Notes under the pieces: generated by a model
Databases searched by the model: none
What the model was told of the DNA's origin: nothing
Seen by the model: only the letters and a program-made list of their open reading frames with translations
Program-made: the position numbers and the translations under genes
Part shown: positions 8,286 through 20,922 of the stretch, in pieces
Position numbering within the stretch: position 1 is the stretch's first letter
Layout of the letters: each line of letters starts with the position of its first letter
DNA from: Verrucomicrobiota bacterium
GTDB lineage: Bacteria > Verrucomicrobiota > Verrucomicrobiia > JABWAM01
DNA: 64,000 nt
Direction: 5' to 3'
Assembly: GCA_023269615.1 (NCBI GenBank)
Contig: JAHFSY010000014.1
Span: 1-64,000 of the forward strand

Positions 8286-9185
8286 TCATCGTTTCTTTCG
8301 GCGGAACGTTCGCGGGGTTTCGCCGGTGGTTTTGCGGAAGAGGCGGGCGAAATAGTCGGGATCGGAAATGCCCACCAGGGGGGAGATCTGGTGCACGGGC
8401 TTGGCGGTCGTCTTGAGCAGGTGTTTGGCCTGCTCCACACGATAACGGTTCAAATACTGGATCGGCGCCATGCCGGCTTCGCGCCGGAATCTCCGTGCAA
8501 AGTGCCAGGTGTCCATGCCGACCGCCGCCGCCGTACCCTTCAGATCGAGTTGCGTATGATACATTCGCTCAAATCGAAGGACGGCCAGCCTTACCTTGTC
8601 CGAAAGCTGCGCGCGACGGGGAACCAGGCTGGGCACCTTGGATGGCTGCGCGCGGGACGCAATCAACTCGGCGAAGATGGCGTTTAACGCCACGTGAGCC
8701 CGGGCCTCGTAAGCGGGAGGTTTCCGCCCGATCAAGACCCAGAGCTCACGGAACAGGGCCTCGATGCGTCCCCGGTTCAACTGATCGAACACCGGAGCAC
8801 GGTTGATATCCAGTTCGGAAAACAGACGCGGCACGTTCTTGCCGCCAAGCAGCACCCACCACAAGTCGGCGGCGCGCTTTTCATTCCGAACTCTCTGAAT
8901 CCTTCCATAATCCATCAGGCACACGCAACCTGCGTTCACGCGATGGGGTTTTCCGCTGATGACATGGAGCAGTTCGCCTTTGCGGACATAGTGCAATAGA
9001 TATCCGTGACGCTTGTTCCAGAGCTGTTTGTCCATGTTCCTGGGGCACCGGGACATGCCGATGCCGATGACGTGTTCCCAGATATCGATGGCGAGTTTTC
9101 CAGGATAGCCAAGGCATTCGACATTCCCCGGAATTCTTCTCCAGAACTCGTCGAAATGAACCCCACGCGCGTGCGGTGTCTTCAC
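8286..9185 (-). CDS. AraC-family transcriptional regulator
   Basis: About 299 residues: an N-terminal cupin-like sensing domain (LLHYVRKGELLHVISGKPHRVNAG region) and a C-terminal double helix-turn-helix AraC domain (LDLKGTAAAVGMDTWHFARR, then VHQISPLVGISDPDYFARLF, ending FRKTTGETPRTFRRKKR). It is transcribed away from the pseudopilin and DUF4838 genes, a layout common for regulators of polysaccharide-use loci, so those two genes are candidate targets. The start is uncertain: GTG 9185 gives a typical length; an ATG at 9314 is in frame but would overlap the divergent pseudopilin gene. Confidence 0.85.
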   Translation of the reverse strand: MKTPHARGVHFDEFWRRIPGNVECLGYPGKLAIDIWEHVIGIGMSRCPRNMDKQLWNKRHGYLLHYVRKGELLHVISGKPHRVNAGCVCLMDYGRIQRVRNEKRAADLWWVLLGGKNVPRLFSELDINRAPVFDQLNRGRIEALFRELWVLIGRKPPAYEARAHVALNAIFAELIASRAQPSKVPSLVPRRAQLSDKVRLAVLRFERMYHTQLDLKGTAAAVGMDTWHFARRFRREAGMAPIQYLNRYRVEQAKHLLKTTAKPVHQISPLVGISDPDYFARLFRKTTGETPRTFRRKKR

Positions 9186-9305
9186 GCGGACAGTCTTCAA
9201 CAAGCGGCATCGCAAGGCAATCTCGAAGCGCCAAGATTGTCCTGATTTAGGCCAAAAGAGGCTGATTGCACGCGGACCGCAGTGTGCGAAACTGGGATGA
9301 GATTT

Positions 9306-10079
9306 ATGAAACATGGGCATGCTTCTTACCCGGGTGGTTGCCGCCCCGTCATCGCGGGTCGGAGAGCCTTTACGCTCGTGGAACTTCTCGTGGTGATTGC
9401 CATCATCTCGATCCTGGCAGCACTTCTTTTCCCCTCGCTCCGCAACGCGAAGGATCAGGCCAAACGGACGCAATGCGTGAGCAACCTGAAACAACTCGCC
9501 TTGGCCGCAAATCTCTACTCTGACGAAAATGACGATGTCATCCTGCCCTACCGTGTGAATTCGTCTTCGGGTGACACTCACTTCTGGATGTGGGATCTGT
9601 TTCCCTATCTTGGCCTGAAGCGGGTCACCCTGAGTGGGATCGATGCCCCTGCGTACACGGTGTATCCCTACCCGTTGAACGTTCCAGTGTTCCAATGCCC
9701 CTCGACGACGATTGACGTCACAACGGTCACAGGCACCTGGTCCGATTTTTCCTATGACTCCAGCTACGTCAAACGTGCGGGATATGGAGCGAGCCTGGGT
9801 GTCTACAACGTTCCCGGATCACGTCGCTCCCAGGTGAAGAACCCTTCCAACTTCGTCCTGCTTGCGGATGGAAAAGCGGTTTGGATGGATGAAAACGCCG
9901 CCGACCCGGGTACCGGCTACATGGCGTCCGCCGCGTGGCGTCACAATAATTTCTGCAACGTGGGCGCGTTGGATGGACACGTCGAACCCAACCAGCGCAA
10001 GGCGTCGTCCTCCACCCCGGGCGCCATGCACCGATGGGGCGGCAAGTGGAATTGGCAGGTGGACGCCCAGGTCAACTGA
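9306..10079 (+). CDS. Prepilin-type pseudopilin with H-X9-DG motif
   Basis: Secreted or surface protein processed by prepilin peptidase. The cleavage/methylation motif is [20 protein letters not shown] (about residues 19-38), followed by a single hydrophobic helix and a globular domain. Near the C-terminus is [17 protein letters not shown], which fits the H-X9-DG signature (His, nine residues, Asp-Gly) of the PVC-specific pseudopilin family. Such proteins are present in dozens of copies in Verrucomicrobia, Planctomycetes and Lentisphaerae; their individual roles are unknown. It sits 7 bases upstream of the DUF4838 gene and is probably co-transcribed. ATG 9297 is an alternative start. Confidence 0.88.
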   Translation: MKHGHASYPGGCRPVIAGRRAFTLVELLVVIAIISILAALLFPSLRNAKDQAKRTQCVSNLKQLALAANLYSDENDDVILPYRVNSSSGDTHFWMWDLFPYLGLKRVTLSGIDAPAYTVYPYPLNVPVFQCPSTTIDVTTVTGTWSDFSYDSSYVKRAGYGASLGVYNVPGSRRSQVKNPSNFVLLADGKAVWMDENAADPGTGYMASAAWRHNNFCNVGALDGHVEPNQRKASSSTPGAMHRWGGKWNWQVDAQVN

Positions 10080-10086
10080 CCATTTC

Positions 10087-13469
<3,383 letters not shown>

Positions 13470-13474
13470 CATCC

Positions 13475-13538
13475 TGTAGCCACGCTTGCCAGGGCGTGGC
13501 ATCCCTCCACGGATCCGCGTTCTGGCGAACGCCGCTAT
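13475..13538. repeat. REP-like family C inverted pair
   Basis: Left unit (13475-13500) begins TGTAGCCACGCTTGCCAGGG; the right unit (13511-13538) read on the minus strand begins ATAGCGGCGTTCGCCAGAAC. Each is a short stem with a GCCA loop. They fill the gap between convergent mdh and pepA. Confidence 0.7.
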
Positions 13539-13541
13539 ATT

Positions 13542-15005
13542 TTACTGATTCGCCAGCCAGTCGGTCACGAGGCGCACACCGAATGCGGTGGCTCCCTTGG
13601 CGCGATGCGGTTCCTCTTTCGATGTCCATGCCATGCCGGCGATGTCGAGGTGGGCCCATGGGAATTTGGCGTCCACGAATGCATTGAGAAAGCATGCGGC
13701 CGTGATGGTTCCGCCTTCGCGGCCCGCGGTGTTTTTTACGAATGCCACGTCACTCTTCACTTTTTCCTGGTACTCCGTCCAGAGGGGAAGCGGCCATACT
13801 TTTTCGCCGGTCCGCGTTGAGGCGGCGCGCAACCCCTCGGTCAGTGAATCGTTGTTTGAGAGAAGCGCTGCGCATTCGTGTCCGAAACAAACGATGCACG
13901 CGCCTGTGAGCGTCGCCATGTCCACCATCGCACGGGGCTTCAGGCGTTGCGCGTACGTGAGGGCATCCGCCAGAACGATCCGCCCTTCGGCGTCGGTGTT
14001 CAGCACTTCCACAAATTTTCCAGAGAGCGTGGGGATGAGGTCGCCGGGGCGGTAGGCGCGTCCGCCGGGCATGTTCTCCGCGCTGGCGATGAGCCCCGTG
14101 ACATTGATGGGGAGGCGCAGCGCGGCCACGGCGTCCATGATGCCGAGCACGGCGATGCCACCGCACTTGTCGAATTTCATTTCGTCCATCCGGTCGCTGG
14201 GCTTGATGGAAATGCCGCCGGTGTCAAAGGTGATCGCCTTGCCGATTACCACGAGCGGTGCCTGGCCGGGGCGGCCACCGCGGTGGTCGAGGCGCACGAA
14301 GCGGGGCGGATTGGCGCTGCCCTGTCCCACGGCGAGGATGCCCCCGAAGCCGTCACGCTTCAGCCGTCGCTCGTCCCATACCTGCAATTGCAAGCGCCGT
14401 TGTTTTGCGAGCCGCTGCGCTTCACGTGCGAGCACGGCGGGCGTGAAATAATTGGGCGGCTGGTTGGCGAGGTCGCGGGCGTAGCGGACGGCGCGGGCGA
14501 CGTGGCTTGCGCGCGCGAGGGAATCGCGCGAGGGCGTTTGGGAGAAGAGAATGATTTTGGAAAGAGGGCGGCGCACCTCGTCGGAAGCGGGCGAGAATTT
14601 TCGAAACTGGTAGGTGGCTTCGTCCACCGCGTGCGCGATGGCATCGGCGGAGAGCGGCTTGCCGGCGAAGGCGATGCCGAGGGACTGGATGCCGCGGCGG
14701 CTGGACTTCTGGAGCTGGCGGATGGCTTTCGCGAGCGAGCGTTGGTGGGAGGCGGGGTCGGACGATTTTCCGATGCCGACGAGGGCGAGGAGAGGAGGGG
14801 TGATCTGCCCGAGCGTGGGGAGGACGAGGACCGAGTTTTCCTTTCCTGAGAAATCGTGAAACGGGTTTGCCTTTTCACAAAGCTGCGACAGGGAGGAGTT
14901 CAATTTTCGCCAAGGGCTTGACTTTAGCTCAAAAACAGTGGTTACGACGATCAAGGCATCGAGTTTTGTTTTTGACGGGTTTGCGGGGGAAGTGCTAATG
15001 ATCAT
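13542..15005 (-). CDS. pepA: Leucyl aminopeptidase (M17 family)
   Basis: Cytosolic dizinc/manganese aminopeptidase of 487 residues. The C-terminal catalytic domain has the metal and substrate motifs GKAITFDTGGISIKP, MKFDKCGGIAVLG, the family signature NTDAEGRIVLADAL and a closing DIAGMAWTSKE. The N-terminal macro-like domain (about 1-160) is more divergent. In other bacteria PepA also binds DNA, but this sequence gives no evidence for that. Position: convergent with mdh and divergent from the histidine kinase gene with a 156-base gap. Confidence 0.93.
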   Translation of the reverse strand: MIISTSPANPSKTKLDALIVVTTVFELKSSPWRKLNSSLSQLCEKANPFHDFSGKENSVLVLPTLGQITPPLLALVGIGKSSDPASHQRSLAKAIRQLQKSSRRGIQSLGIAFAGKPLSADAIAHAVDEATYQFRKFSPASDEVRRPLSKIILFSQTPSRDSLARASHVARAVRYARDLANQPPNYFTPAVLAREAQRLAKQRRLQLQVWDERRLKRDGFGGILAVGQGSANPPRFVRLDHRGGRPGQAPLVVIGKAITFDTGGISIKPSDRMDEMKFDKCGGIAVLGIMDAVAALRLPINVTGLIASAENMPGGRAYRPGDLIPTLSGKFVEVLNTDAEGRIVLADALTYAQRLKPRAMVDMATLTGACIVCFGHECAALLSNNDSLTEGLRAASTRTGEKVWPLPLWTEYQEKVKSDVAFVKNTAGREGGTITAACFLNAFVDAKFPWAHLDIAGMAWTSKEEPHRAKGATAFGVRLVTDWLANQ

Positions 15006-15161
15006 GCGTCAACTTTAGTAAACAGAACCACCCATTTGCAACGCATTGTTAGAGCCGCAGTCAATGATTGCATGAAAACCAGCGAAACAGTGCTTGGAGG
15101 CATGACTGCGGGTGCAGTGCGCGGGGGAAGTTTTTAGGGGCCTGCACTGGCGAGCCCGTCC

Positions 15162-17459
15162 ATGGAACACGTGAACTACTTCCTCGATCTATATTTTCCG
15201 CCTGAGTGGCTCAAGGCGGCCCTGATCCTCTCGTTGTTGAGCACATGGGTGCTGGTGGGTTTGTATGCCTACCTGAACCGCTACACGCGGCGCCAGTATT
15301 TTGCGTTGTGGACGGCGGGGTGGCTTTTTTACGCGCTGTGGATCACGAGCACGATCACTTTCCTTGATGCCAATGATCCGCCCGAGTGGGAATGGATCAA
15401 GTTGTTGTGCATTGGGATCTGCGCGATCTTCCTGTTCTGGGGGTCGTTGCAATTCAGCGGCAACAATCGTGGCCAGCGTGAGATGGGGCTGACTGTCTGC
15501 CTGATGATTGCGTGGAGTTATGTGGCGCGGGATTATGTCGGGGGCACGATCTGGCTTTCGCTGCCGCTATTTTCCATCCTGATGCTGTCGAGCTTCCTCA
15601 CCGCGGCGTGCTTTTTCCAGCGGCGTTTCAACAGCCGTTATGTGGGCGCGAGCATGCTTGGCTTTGGCTTTGTGTTGTGGGGTTGCCAGATGGCGGCTCA
15701 GCCGTTTGTGGACACCACCAGCGCCGCCCGCCCCACGTTCTTTGTCCTCGCCTCGATCACGCAATTGATCATTGCCGTTGGCATGATCGTGCTGATGCTG
15801 GAGGAAGTCCGGGGCGAAACTCATTCCCTGCGCGAGCAGGTGAAGACGGACGCGCGCCTCACGCGGCGGTTGCAGAAGGAGATCGCCACCGCCGAGGGCA
15901 AGTATGAGCATTTGTTTGAACACGCCAGCGACAGTATTTTCATCATTGATCCGAGCAGCATGCAGATCCTTGACGTCAATCGCGCCGCCCTGGCGCTCAC
16001 AGGCTACTCTCGCGACGAGCTGATCCAGCTTCGATTCGTCAATCTCTGCTCCTTCCTGCGCGACAAGGAGAAGGAGATCGCGGAGAGCCCCGAGCAGGTG
16101 CACAAGATGTTCACCACGTATGGAAACATGCCATTGCAGCGCAAGGACAACAACACGGTGCTCACGGAGGGCTCGGCCTCGGTGATGAATTATTCCAAGG
16201 GGCAGACGGTGCAGATTTTTCTGCGCGAAGTGACGGAGCGCCGCCGCCTCGAGCAACAGCTGCGGCAGGCCGAGAAGCTCTCCGCGCTCGGGCAGTTGAT
16301 TTCCGGCGTCGCCCATGAGCTGAATAATCCGCTCGCCGTCATCAGCGGCTATGCGCAACTCCTGGCCATGAGGCCCGCCGTCGAGGAAAAGACGCGCAAC
16401 GACCTTCTCAAAATCCAGCGCGAGAGCGAGCGCGCGAGCAAGATCGTGCAAAACTTCCTCGCCTTCGCGCGCAAGCACCCGATGGAAAAGACCAACGTGA
16501 ACATCAACAGCCTCGTTGAGGTGTCTCTGGAATTGATGGATTACGATTTGCGCGCATCGGGCATCCGCCTGATACGCGAAGTGGAGCCGAACCTGCCCGA
16601 TGTCTTTGCCGATCCCAACCAGCTCGAGCAGGTTTTCCTCAACATCATCACCAACGCCGTCCACGCCATGGAGGGCAGCCCGCGCGAAAAGGTGATCAAG
16701 ATCGCAACTTCGAGCAGTGGAAAAAACGTCACGGTCATTGTCACCGACCATGGCAAGGGCATCCCGACGGCGATCCTGGAGAAAATCTTTGACCCGTTCT
16801 TCACCACCAAGGAGGTTGGCGTGGGAACCGGGCTCGGTCTCAGCATTTCCTTCAGCATTATCAAGGAACACTCCGGCAATATCTATGCGCAGAACCACGC
16901 CGAGGGCGGCGCGGTCTTTTCCGTGGAATTACCGGTGTCGCACATGAAGAAGGCTGCCAAGAAGGATGAGGACGAGCCGCGCAAGAAGGAGCCCCCGGCC
17001 CCGCCTCACCGGACATTCCAGGTTCTCGTGGTGGACGACGAGGCGGCGATCCAGGATGTCTTCGCAGAGCTGCTCATGGATTATTCCTGCCGCGTCACCG
17101 GCGCCAGCAACGGCCTCCATGGCCTCAAGCACATCGAGGAACGGGATTTTGACCTCGTGATTTGCGACCTCAAGATGCCGGGGATTGACGGACGCCGCCT
17201 GTTCGAGAAGGTGAAGGAGATCAAGCCCGAGCTCGCCAAAAAATTTGTCTTCATCACGGGCGACACCAATTCGCCCAAGACCATGGATTTCCTCCAGAAA
17301 AATGGAAATCGCTGGATCGCCAAGCCGTTCAACTTCCGCGAGGTCGACTCGCTGCTGGTGGACCATTTCGGAAAAATCCAGGCCGAGGAAACCCGCGAAA
17401 ATCCACCGCCAAGCCGCCTGCCGGGCGGTGACCACAAGACGACGGGCCGCGTCCATTGA
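15162..17459 (+). CDS. Hybrid sensor histidine kinase with PAS and receiver domains
   Basis: A 765-residue inner-membrane sensor. The N-terminal region (about 15-225) contains about seven hydrophobic helices, resembling 7TM sensory modules. Then a PAS domain (about 247-360; YEHLFEHASDSIFIIDPSS), HisKA with phospho-acceptor His385 in GVAHELNNPLAV, an HATPase domain (NIITNAVHAM, TDHGKGIP, GTGLGLSIS), a Lys/Pro-rich linker and a C-terminal receiver domain with Asp669 in LVICDLKMPG. No cognate output regulator adjoins it. The stop overlaps the TTG start of nadD by 4 bases, so a signalling gene leads a housekeeping operon. Confidence 0.92.
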   Translation: MEHVNYFLDLYFPPEWLKAALILSLLSTWVLVGLYAYLNRYTRRQYFALWTAGWLFYALWITSTITFLDANDPPEWEWIKLLCIGICAIFLFWGSLQFSGNNRGQREMGLTVCLMIAWSYVARDYVGGTIWLSLPLFSILMLSSFLTAACFFQRRFNSRYVGASMLGFGFVLWGCQMAAQPFVDTTSAARPTFFVLASITQLIIAVGMIVLMLEEVRGETHSLREQVKTDARLTRRLQKEIATAEGKYEHLFEHASDSIFIIDPSSMQILDVNRAALALTGYSRDELIQLRFVNLCSFLRDKEKEIAESPEQVHKMFTTYGNMPLQRKDNNTVLTEGSASVMNYSKGQTVQIFLREVTERRRLEQQLRQAEKLSALGQLISGVAHELNNPLAVISGYAQLLAMRPAVEEKTRNDLLKIQRESERASKIVQNFLAFARKHPMEKTNVNINSLVEVSLELMDYDLRASGIRLIREVEPNLPDVFADPNQLEQVFLNIITNAVHAMEGSPREKVIKIATSSSGKNVTVIVTDHGKGIPTAILEKIFDPFFTTKEVGVGTGLGLSISFSIIKEHSGNIYAQNHAEGGAVFSVELPVSHMKKAAKKDEDEPRKKEPPAPPHRTFQVLVVDDEAAIQDVFAELLMDYSCRVTGASNGLHGLKHIEERDFDLVICDLKMPGIDGRRLFEKVKEIKPELAKKFVFITGDTNSPKTMDFLQKNGNRWIAKPFNFREVDSLLVDHFGKIQAEETRENPPPSRLPGGDHKTTGRVH

Positions 17460-18040
17460 AAATTGCGATCCTTGGCGGCACGTTCAACCCCGTCCATCTC
17501 GGACATGTGATGATCGCGGAAAACGCCGTGTCGTCTCACCATCTCGACAAGGTCTGGCTCATCCCCTGCGCCTCGCCTCCGCACAAGGGCTGCAGCGAAC
17601 TGCTCCCCGGCGAACACCGCCTTGCCATGCTGCGCCTCGCGATTCACGGCAACCCGCGCTTCGGGGTGTCGGACATCGAGATCGAGCGCGGCGGCGTTTC
17701 GTATTCCGTGGACACTGTCTCACAGATGCGCGCAAGCCATCCCGGCGACCGGATATTTCTCATTGTGGGTTCGGACAATCTTCCCGACATCGGGAAATGG
17801 AGACGCTTTGACGAGCTTGCTTCTCTTTGTGAGTTTCTCGTGATCGAGCGTCCGGGCTGCCCGTTGCGAGAGCCGAAAATTCCCTCCCTGCGGTACAGCG
17901 TGTTCAAGGGTCCGACGATGGAGGCCGCGTCCTCGGACATCCGCCGCATGATCCGTGAGGGAAAAAACGTGTCGCCTTGGCTGTCGCCTTCCGTGTACGA
18001 CTACATACGAACCCATCATTTGTACGAGAAAACCTCATGA
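17456..18040 (+). CDS. nadD: Nicotinate-nucleotide adenylyltransferase
   Basis: Transfers AMP from ATP to nicotinate mononucleotide in NAD biosynthesis. 194 residues with the nucleotidyltransferase motifs ILGGTFNPVHLGHV (HxGH) at the N-terminus, VGSDNLPDIGKW in the middle and EAASSDIRRMIREG (the ISSTxxR-type motif) near the C-terminus. The start is TTG 17456: the alignment begins right at this codon and it overlaps the kinase stop as TTGA. The stop overlaps the rsfS start (ATGA), so nadD and rsfS are translationally coupled, the usual nadD-rsfS pairing. Confidence 0.94.
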   Translation: MKIAILGGTFNPVHLGHVMIAENAVSSHHLDKVWLIPCASPPHKGCSELLPGEHRLAMLRLAIHGNPRFGVSDIEIERGGVSYSVDTVSQMRASHPGDRIFLIVGSDNLPDIGKWRRFDELASLCEFLVIERPGCPLREPKIPSLRYSVFKGPTMEAASSDIRRMIREGKNVSPWLSPSVYDYIRTHHLYEKTS

Positions 18041-18390
18041 CATCCCTTCAAATCACACGCCTCTGCGCGCAGGCCGCCGACGACCGGAAGGCGGAGGACA
18101 TACTCGCGCTCGATCTGCGCGAGATCTCCTCGGTGGCGGACTTTTTCGTGATCGCATCCGGTTCCTCGGAACCTCACCTCAAGGCCATCCGCAACCACAT
18201 CGAGGCGAAGCTCAAGGAAAAGGGCGTTGTGGCCCGTGGCATTGACGGCTTTCCGATGAGCCAGTGGGTGGTGATGGATTACTTTGACGTGCTGGTCCAC
18301 GTTTTCTCGAAGGAGCGGCGAGAGTTTTATTCGCTCGAACGCCTGTGGGGCGACGCCAAGCAGGTGGAATGGAACGGAGCGAAGGAATAG
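18037..18390 (+). CDS. rsfS: Ribosomal silencing factor RsfS
   Basis: Binds L14 of the large ribosomal subunit and blocks subunit joining when nutrients are short. 117 residues with the DUF143/Oligomerisation fold: LDLREISSVADFFVIASGSSEPHL region, then HIEAKLKEKG and WVVMDYFDVLVHVFSKERREFY. Start ATG 18037 overlaps the nadD stop. Only 8 bases separate its stop from the heptose kinase start, which has a good AGGAGGAG site overlapping that gap. Confidence 0.95.
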   Translation: MTSLQITRLCAQAADDRKAEDILALDLREISSVADFFVIASGSSEPHLKAIRNHIEAKLKEKGVVARGIDGFPMSQWVVMDYFDVLVHVFSKERREFYSLERLWGDAKQVEWNGAKE

Positions 18391-18398
18391 GAGGAGCC

Positions 18399-19397
18399 AT
18401 GATGTCCCACGCCCGCTGGAAATCGGTCTTGAAACGCTTCTTGCGTCTGCGCGTGCTCGTGATCGGCGACATGATGCTCGACCAGTATGTCATGGGCCGC
18501 GTGTCGCGTATTTCTCCAGAGGCGCCCGTGCCCGTGGTGGATGTGCAGTCGGAGAAGTTTTTTCCGGGCGGCGCTTCCAATGTGGCCCGCAACCTCCGCT
18601 CGCTCTCCGCCAGGGTCTCCGTCCTTGGCGTGATTGGCGCCGATTCCACGGGACGGACCCTCGCCCAAAATCTGGAAGAGCAGGGGATCGATACCTCCGG
18701 CCTGTTGAAAGACGCCTCGCGTCCCACGACATTGAAAACGCGCGTGATCGCCCAGCACCAGCAGGTGGTGCGTTTTGATCGCGAAAGCCGCGCGCCCATG
18801 CCGCCTGCGCTTTCCCGCAAGGCCCTCGAGTGGGCCCGCCGCGCGATCCCGCGCATGGACGCCGTGATTTTTGAGGATTACGGCAAGGGACTCATCCAGC
18901 AGGAGTTTCTCGACGCGTGCGTGGCTGCGGCAAGGCGGGCCGGTGTTCCCGCGTTCGCCGATCCCAACGCGCATCATCGCCTCGATTACCGGTCGTTGAC
19001 CGGTATCACGCCCAACCGGGGCGAGGCCTTTTGGATGGCGCGCGAGGCGGCGCGAGATCCGATGCCCGACCCGCTTCATGACGCCCCCCTTCTCGCCGTC
19101 GGGCGGAAACTTCTCGCCGAGACGCATATCAAGAACGTGCTCATCACGCTGGGAGAACATGGAATGTGCCTGTTTCGCGAGGGACACCGCCCGCATCACA
19201 TCCCGACCGCCGCCCAGGAAGTGTTTGATGTAAGCGGCGCGGGCGACACAGCCATCAGCGCCTTCGCTCTCGGACTTTGCTCGGGGCTCGACCCCGCCGC
19301 CGCCGCCTATCTTTCCAACCAGGCATCGGGCATCGTGGTCGGCAAGGCCGGCACCGCCATCGTGACGCCACAAGAGCTTCTTGCCCGGCTCAAGTGA
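18399..19397 (+). CDS. D-glycero-beta-D-manno-heptose-7-phosphate kinase (RfaE domain I)
   Basis: PfkB-family sugar kinase making heptose 1,7-bisphosphate for ADP-heptose/LPS core synthesis. 332 residues: N-terminal VIGDMMLDQYVMGRVSRISP, the substrate-site FPGGASNVARNL, and the anion-hole/catalytic motif DVSGAGDTAISAFAL near 275-290. It lacks the C-terminal nucleotidyltransferase domain of E. coli HldE, so it corresponds to HldA/RfaE1 alone; the partner domain is not in this window. Strong Shine-Dalgarno (AGGAGGAG) just before ATG 18399; ATG 18402 is equally possible. The next gene, gmhB, performs the following step. Confidence 0.92.
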   Translation: MMSHARWKSVLKRFLRLRVLVIGDMMLDQYVMGRVSRISPEAPVPVVDVQSEKFFPGGASNVARNLRSLSARVSVLGVIGADSTGRTLAQNLEEQGIDTSGLLKDASRPTTLKTRVIAQHQQVVRFDRESRAPMPPALSRKALEWARRAIPRMDAVIFEDYGKGLIQQEFLDACVAAARRAGVPAFADPNAHHRLDYRSLTGITPNRGEAFWMAREAARDPMPDPLHDAPLLAVGRKLLAETHIKNVLITLGEHGMCLFREGHRPHHIPTAAQEVFDVSGAGDTAISAFALGLCSGLDPAAAAYLSNQASGIVVGKAGTAIVTPQELLARLK

Positions 19398-19405
19398 AAC
19401 CGGGA

Positions 19406-19557
19406 GAAGCTATAAGCCATAAGCTTTAAGCCTTAAGTTTTTGAAATTTGCGCTGAATCTGAGCATCTTAAACTTCATCTGGAAGTTGAGCCATTGAATC
19501 GGAGGCACTGATTTTTCATGAAACACTTAAAGCTTATAGCTTATAGCTTACAGCTTC
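19406..19557. repeat. Repeat family E inverted pair (AAGC-TATAAGC units)
   Basis: Left arm 19406-19437 (GAAGCTATAAGCCATAAGCT and on) and right arm 19526-19557 (units of CTTATAG ending TTACAGCTTCC) are roughly inverted copies. Between them lie about 88 bases without recognisable features. The right arm shares GCTTACAGCTTCCCC with the repeat at 43242-43272. It fills most of the 167-base gap between heptose kinase and gmhB. Confidence 0.65.
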
Positions 19558-19564
19558 CCCCCAA

Positions 19565-20098
19565 GTGAAACTTCGCCGGGCCATTTTTCTGGATCGCGAC
19601 GGGGTGTTGAACGAGGACCTTGGTTACGTGGGGCAGCCCGACCGCTTCCATATTTTTTCGTGGGTGGCGCCCGCGCTGAAACTTTTCACGGAAAAGGGTT
19701 TCCTCCTTTTCATCGTCACCAACCAGTCCGGCATCGAGCGCGGCTACTATACGATGGAGGACACGCACCGCCTGCACTCGATCCTGGCCGAGCACGTGCG
19801 CCCGCACGGCGTGGAGTTCACTGGAATTTTTGTTTCGCCGTATCGCGAAAGCACGCCCAACGACATCCGCAAGCCGTCGCCGAAATTCGTGCTCGATGCC
19901 GCAGAACAATATCATCTCGACCTTCCCAGCTCATACGTCATTGGCGACCGTTCCACCGACCTGGAGATGGGCCATCGCGCCGGTTGCCGTGTGGTGCTGG
20001 TGCGAAGCAGCGCCGGCAAGGAAACGGAGAAGGAGCCCGGCGTCAAATTCGACCACGTATTCGACACGCTCCTGGAAGCCGCGCAGACGCTGACGTAG
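19565..20098 (+). CDS. gmhB: D-glycero-D-manno-heptose-1,7-bisphosphate 7-phosphatase (GmhB-like HAD)
   Basis: HAD-superfamily histidinol-phosphatase-type enzyme of 177 residues, expected to dephosphorylate heptose 1,7-bisphosphate in ADP-heptose synthesis. Motif I is FLDRDGVLNED, motif II IVTNQSGIERGYYT, and motifs III/IV are RKPSPKFVLDA and VIGDRSTDLEMGHRAG. Oddity: the zinc-binding Cys/His loop found in E. coli GmhB and HisB (CPH...CDCRKP) is replaced by SPYRESTPNDIRKP with no cysteine. The start is GTG 19565; no ATG fits. Placement after the heptose kinase supports the role over a generic phosphatase. Confidence 0.85.
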   Translation: MKLRRAIFLDRDGVLNEDLGYVGQPDRFHIFSWVAPALKLFTEKGFLLFIVTNQSGIERGYYTMEDTHRLHSILAEHVRPHGVEFTGIFVSPYRESTPNDIRKPSPKFVLDAAEQYHLDLPSSYVIGDRSTDLEMGHRAGCRVVLVRSSAGKETEKEPGVKFDHVFDTLLEAAQTLT

Positions 20099-20114
20099 AC
20101 GGAGGGGATGTCTC

Positions 20115-20882
20115 TCAACGGACCAAGGGGCCCAGGATTTTCTTCAACGGATTGTCCTGCGGATATCCCTGTCCGAGATGTTGTCTGAAACCCTCGGCGT
20201 ATTTTGTGCCGCATTCGTTCCCGCGCTTTGCCGACCAGTCCTTCATGCTCTGGATGTAGTTGTCGAGTCCGTGATGCACCTTCAGCCACATCCGCTGGCT
20301 CGCATGACACGCGAGCATCCGTGCCTTCAAGGCCGTCGTCACCGTGGTGTCCACGTAAAACCCGACGGGCGGCACATCCCCGAAGATGTCCTTTCCCTCG
20401 ACAGGATCGGCGTAATAAAGATGCGGCACATGATCGGTGCTTGTCGCAGGCGACGCCGCCCGCGTGGAAAAATTTGGCGCGCCACCCGCAAAGCACGCCA
20501 TGCGAACGGCCGTGCTGCAGCCCTCGTGGTCGGTCATGTAATCCGAGGGCGGATGCGTGAAGACGAGCGAGGGATTGTAGCGGCGGATGAGCTCGGTCAC
20601 CTTTCGCAGAAGCTCCACGGTGTAGATGACATGAAAATCCTTTTCGCCAACGCAATCATACGTGGCGCCCATGAGTTTCGCCGCGCGTGCCGCCTCGGCA
20701 AAACGGATGCGCTGGATTGCGTCTGAGGACTCCGTCTTCGTTCCACAATCACCGGAGGTCATGGTGGCAAGGTGGATTTTCCACCCACGCCGTTTGAGAT
20801 GGATGAGCGTCCCCGCACAAAGAATTTCAATGTCATCCGGATGGGCCATCAATGCAAAAGCAGAACGGGAATGAGTTTTCAT
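20115..20882 (-). CDS. PIG-L/LmbE-family zinc deacetylase
   Basis: 255 residues of the PIG-L fold that removes N-acetyl groups from GlcNAc-type substrates. The zinc motif is MAHPDDIE (about 12-19), with the second-shell HPPSDYMTDHEG (about 109-120). A substrate cannot be named: bacterial members act on GlcNAc-inositol, GlcNAc-malate, antibiotics or surface sugars. It converges with gmhB (16-base gap) and is divergent from the TPR-C39 gene. The start ATG 20882 is chosen because the family motif begins 12 residues later; an upstream ATG at 20921 would read through the adjacent region. Confidence 0.82.
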   Translation of the reverse strand: MKTHSRSAFALMAHPDDIEILCAGTLIHLKRRGWKIHLATMTSGDCGTKTESSDAIQRIRFAEAARAAKLMGATYDCVGEKDFHVIYTVELLRKVTELIRRYNPSLVFTHPPSDYMTDHEGCSTAVRMACFAGGAPNFSTRAASPATSTDHVPHLYYADPVEGKDIFGDVPPVGFYVDTTVTTALKARMLACHASQRMWLKVHHGLDNYIQSMKDWSAKRGNECGTKYAEGFRQHLGQGYPQDNPLKKILGPLVR

Positions 20883-20922
20883 GTGGGAATCGTATAGAGC
20901 AGCCGCCGTGAAGTGCAACACC

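Noticed and set aside
15072-15137. 21-residue open frame upstream of the kinase gene
   Set aside because: It starts with ATG but has no clear ribosome site, no stem for attenuation and no motif, so there is nothing to support translation.
15567-16898. 443-codon antisense frame in the histidine kinase gene
   Set aside because: The plus-strand kinase domains are unambiguous; the antisense product shows no family motif.
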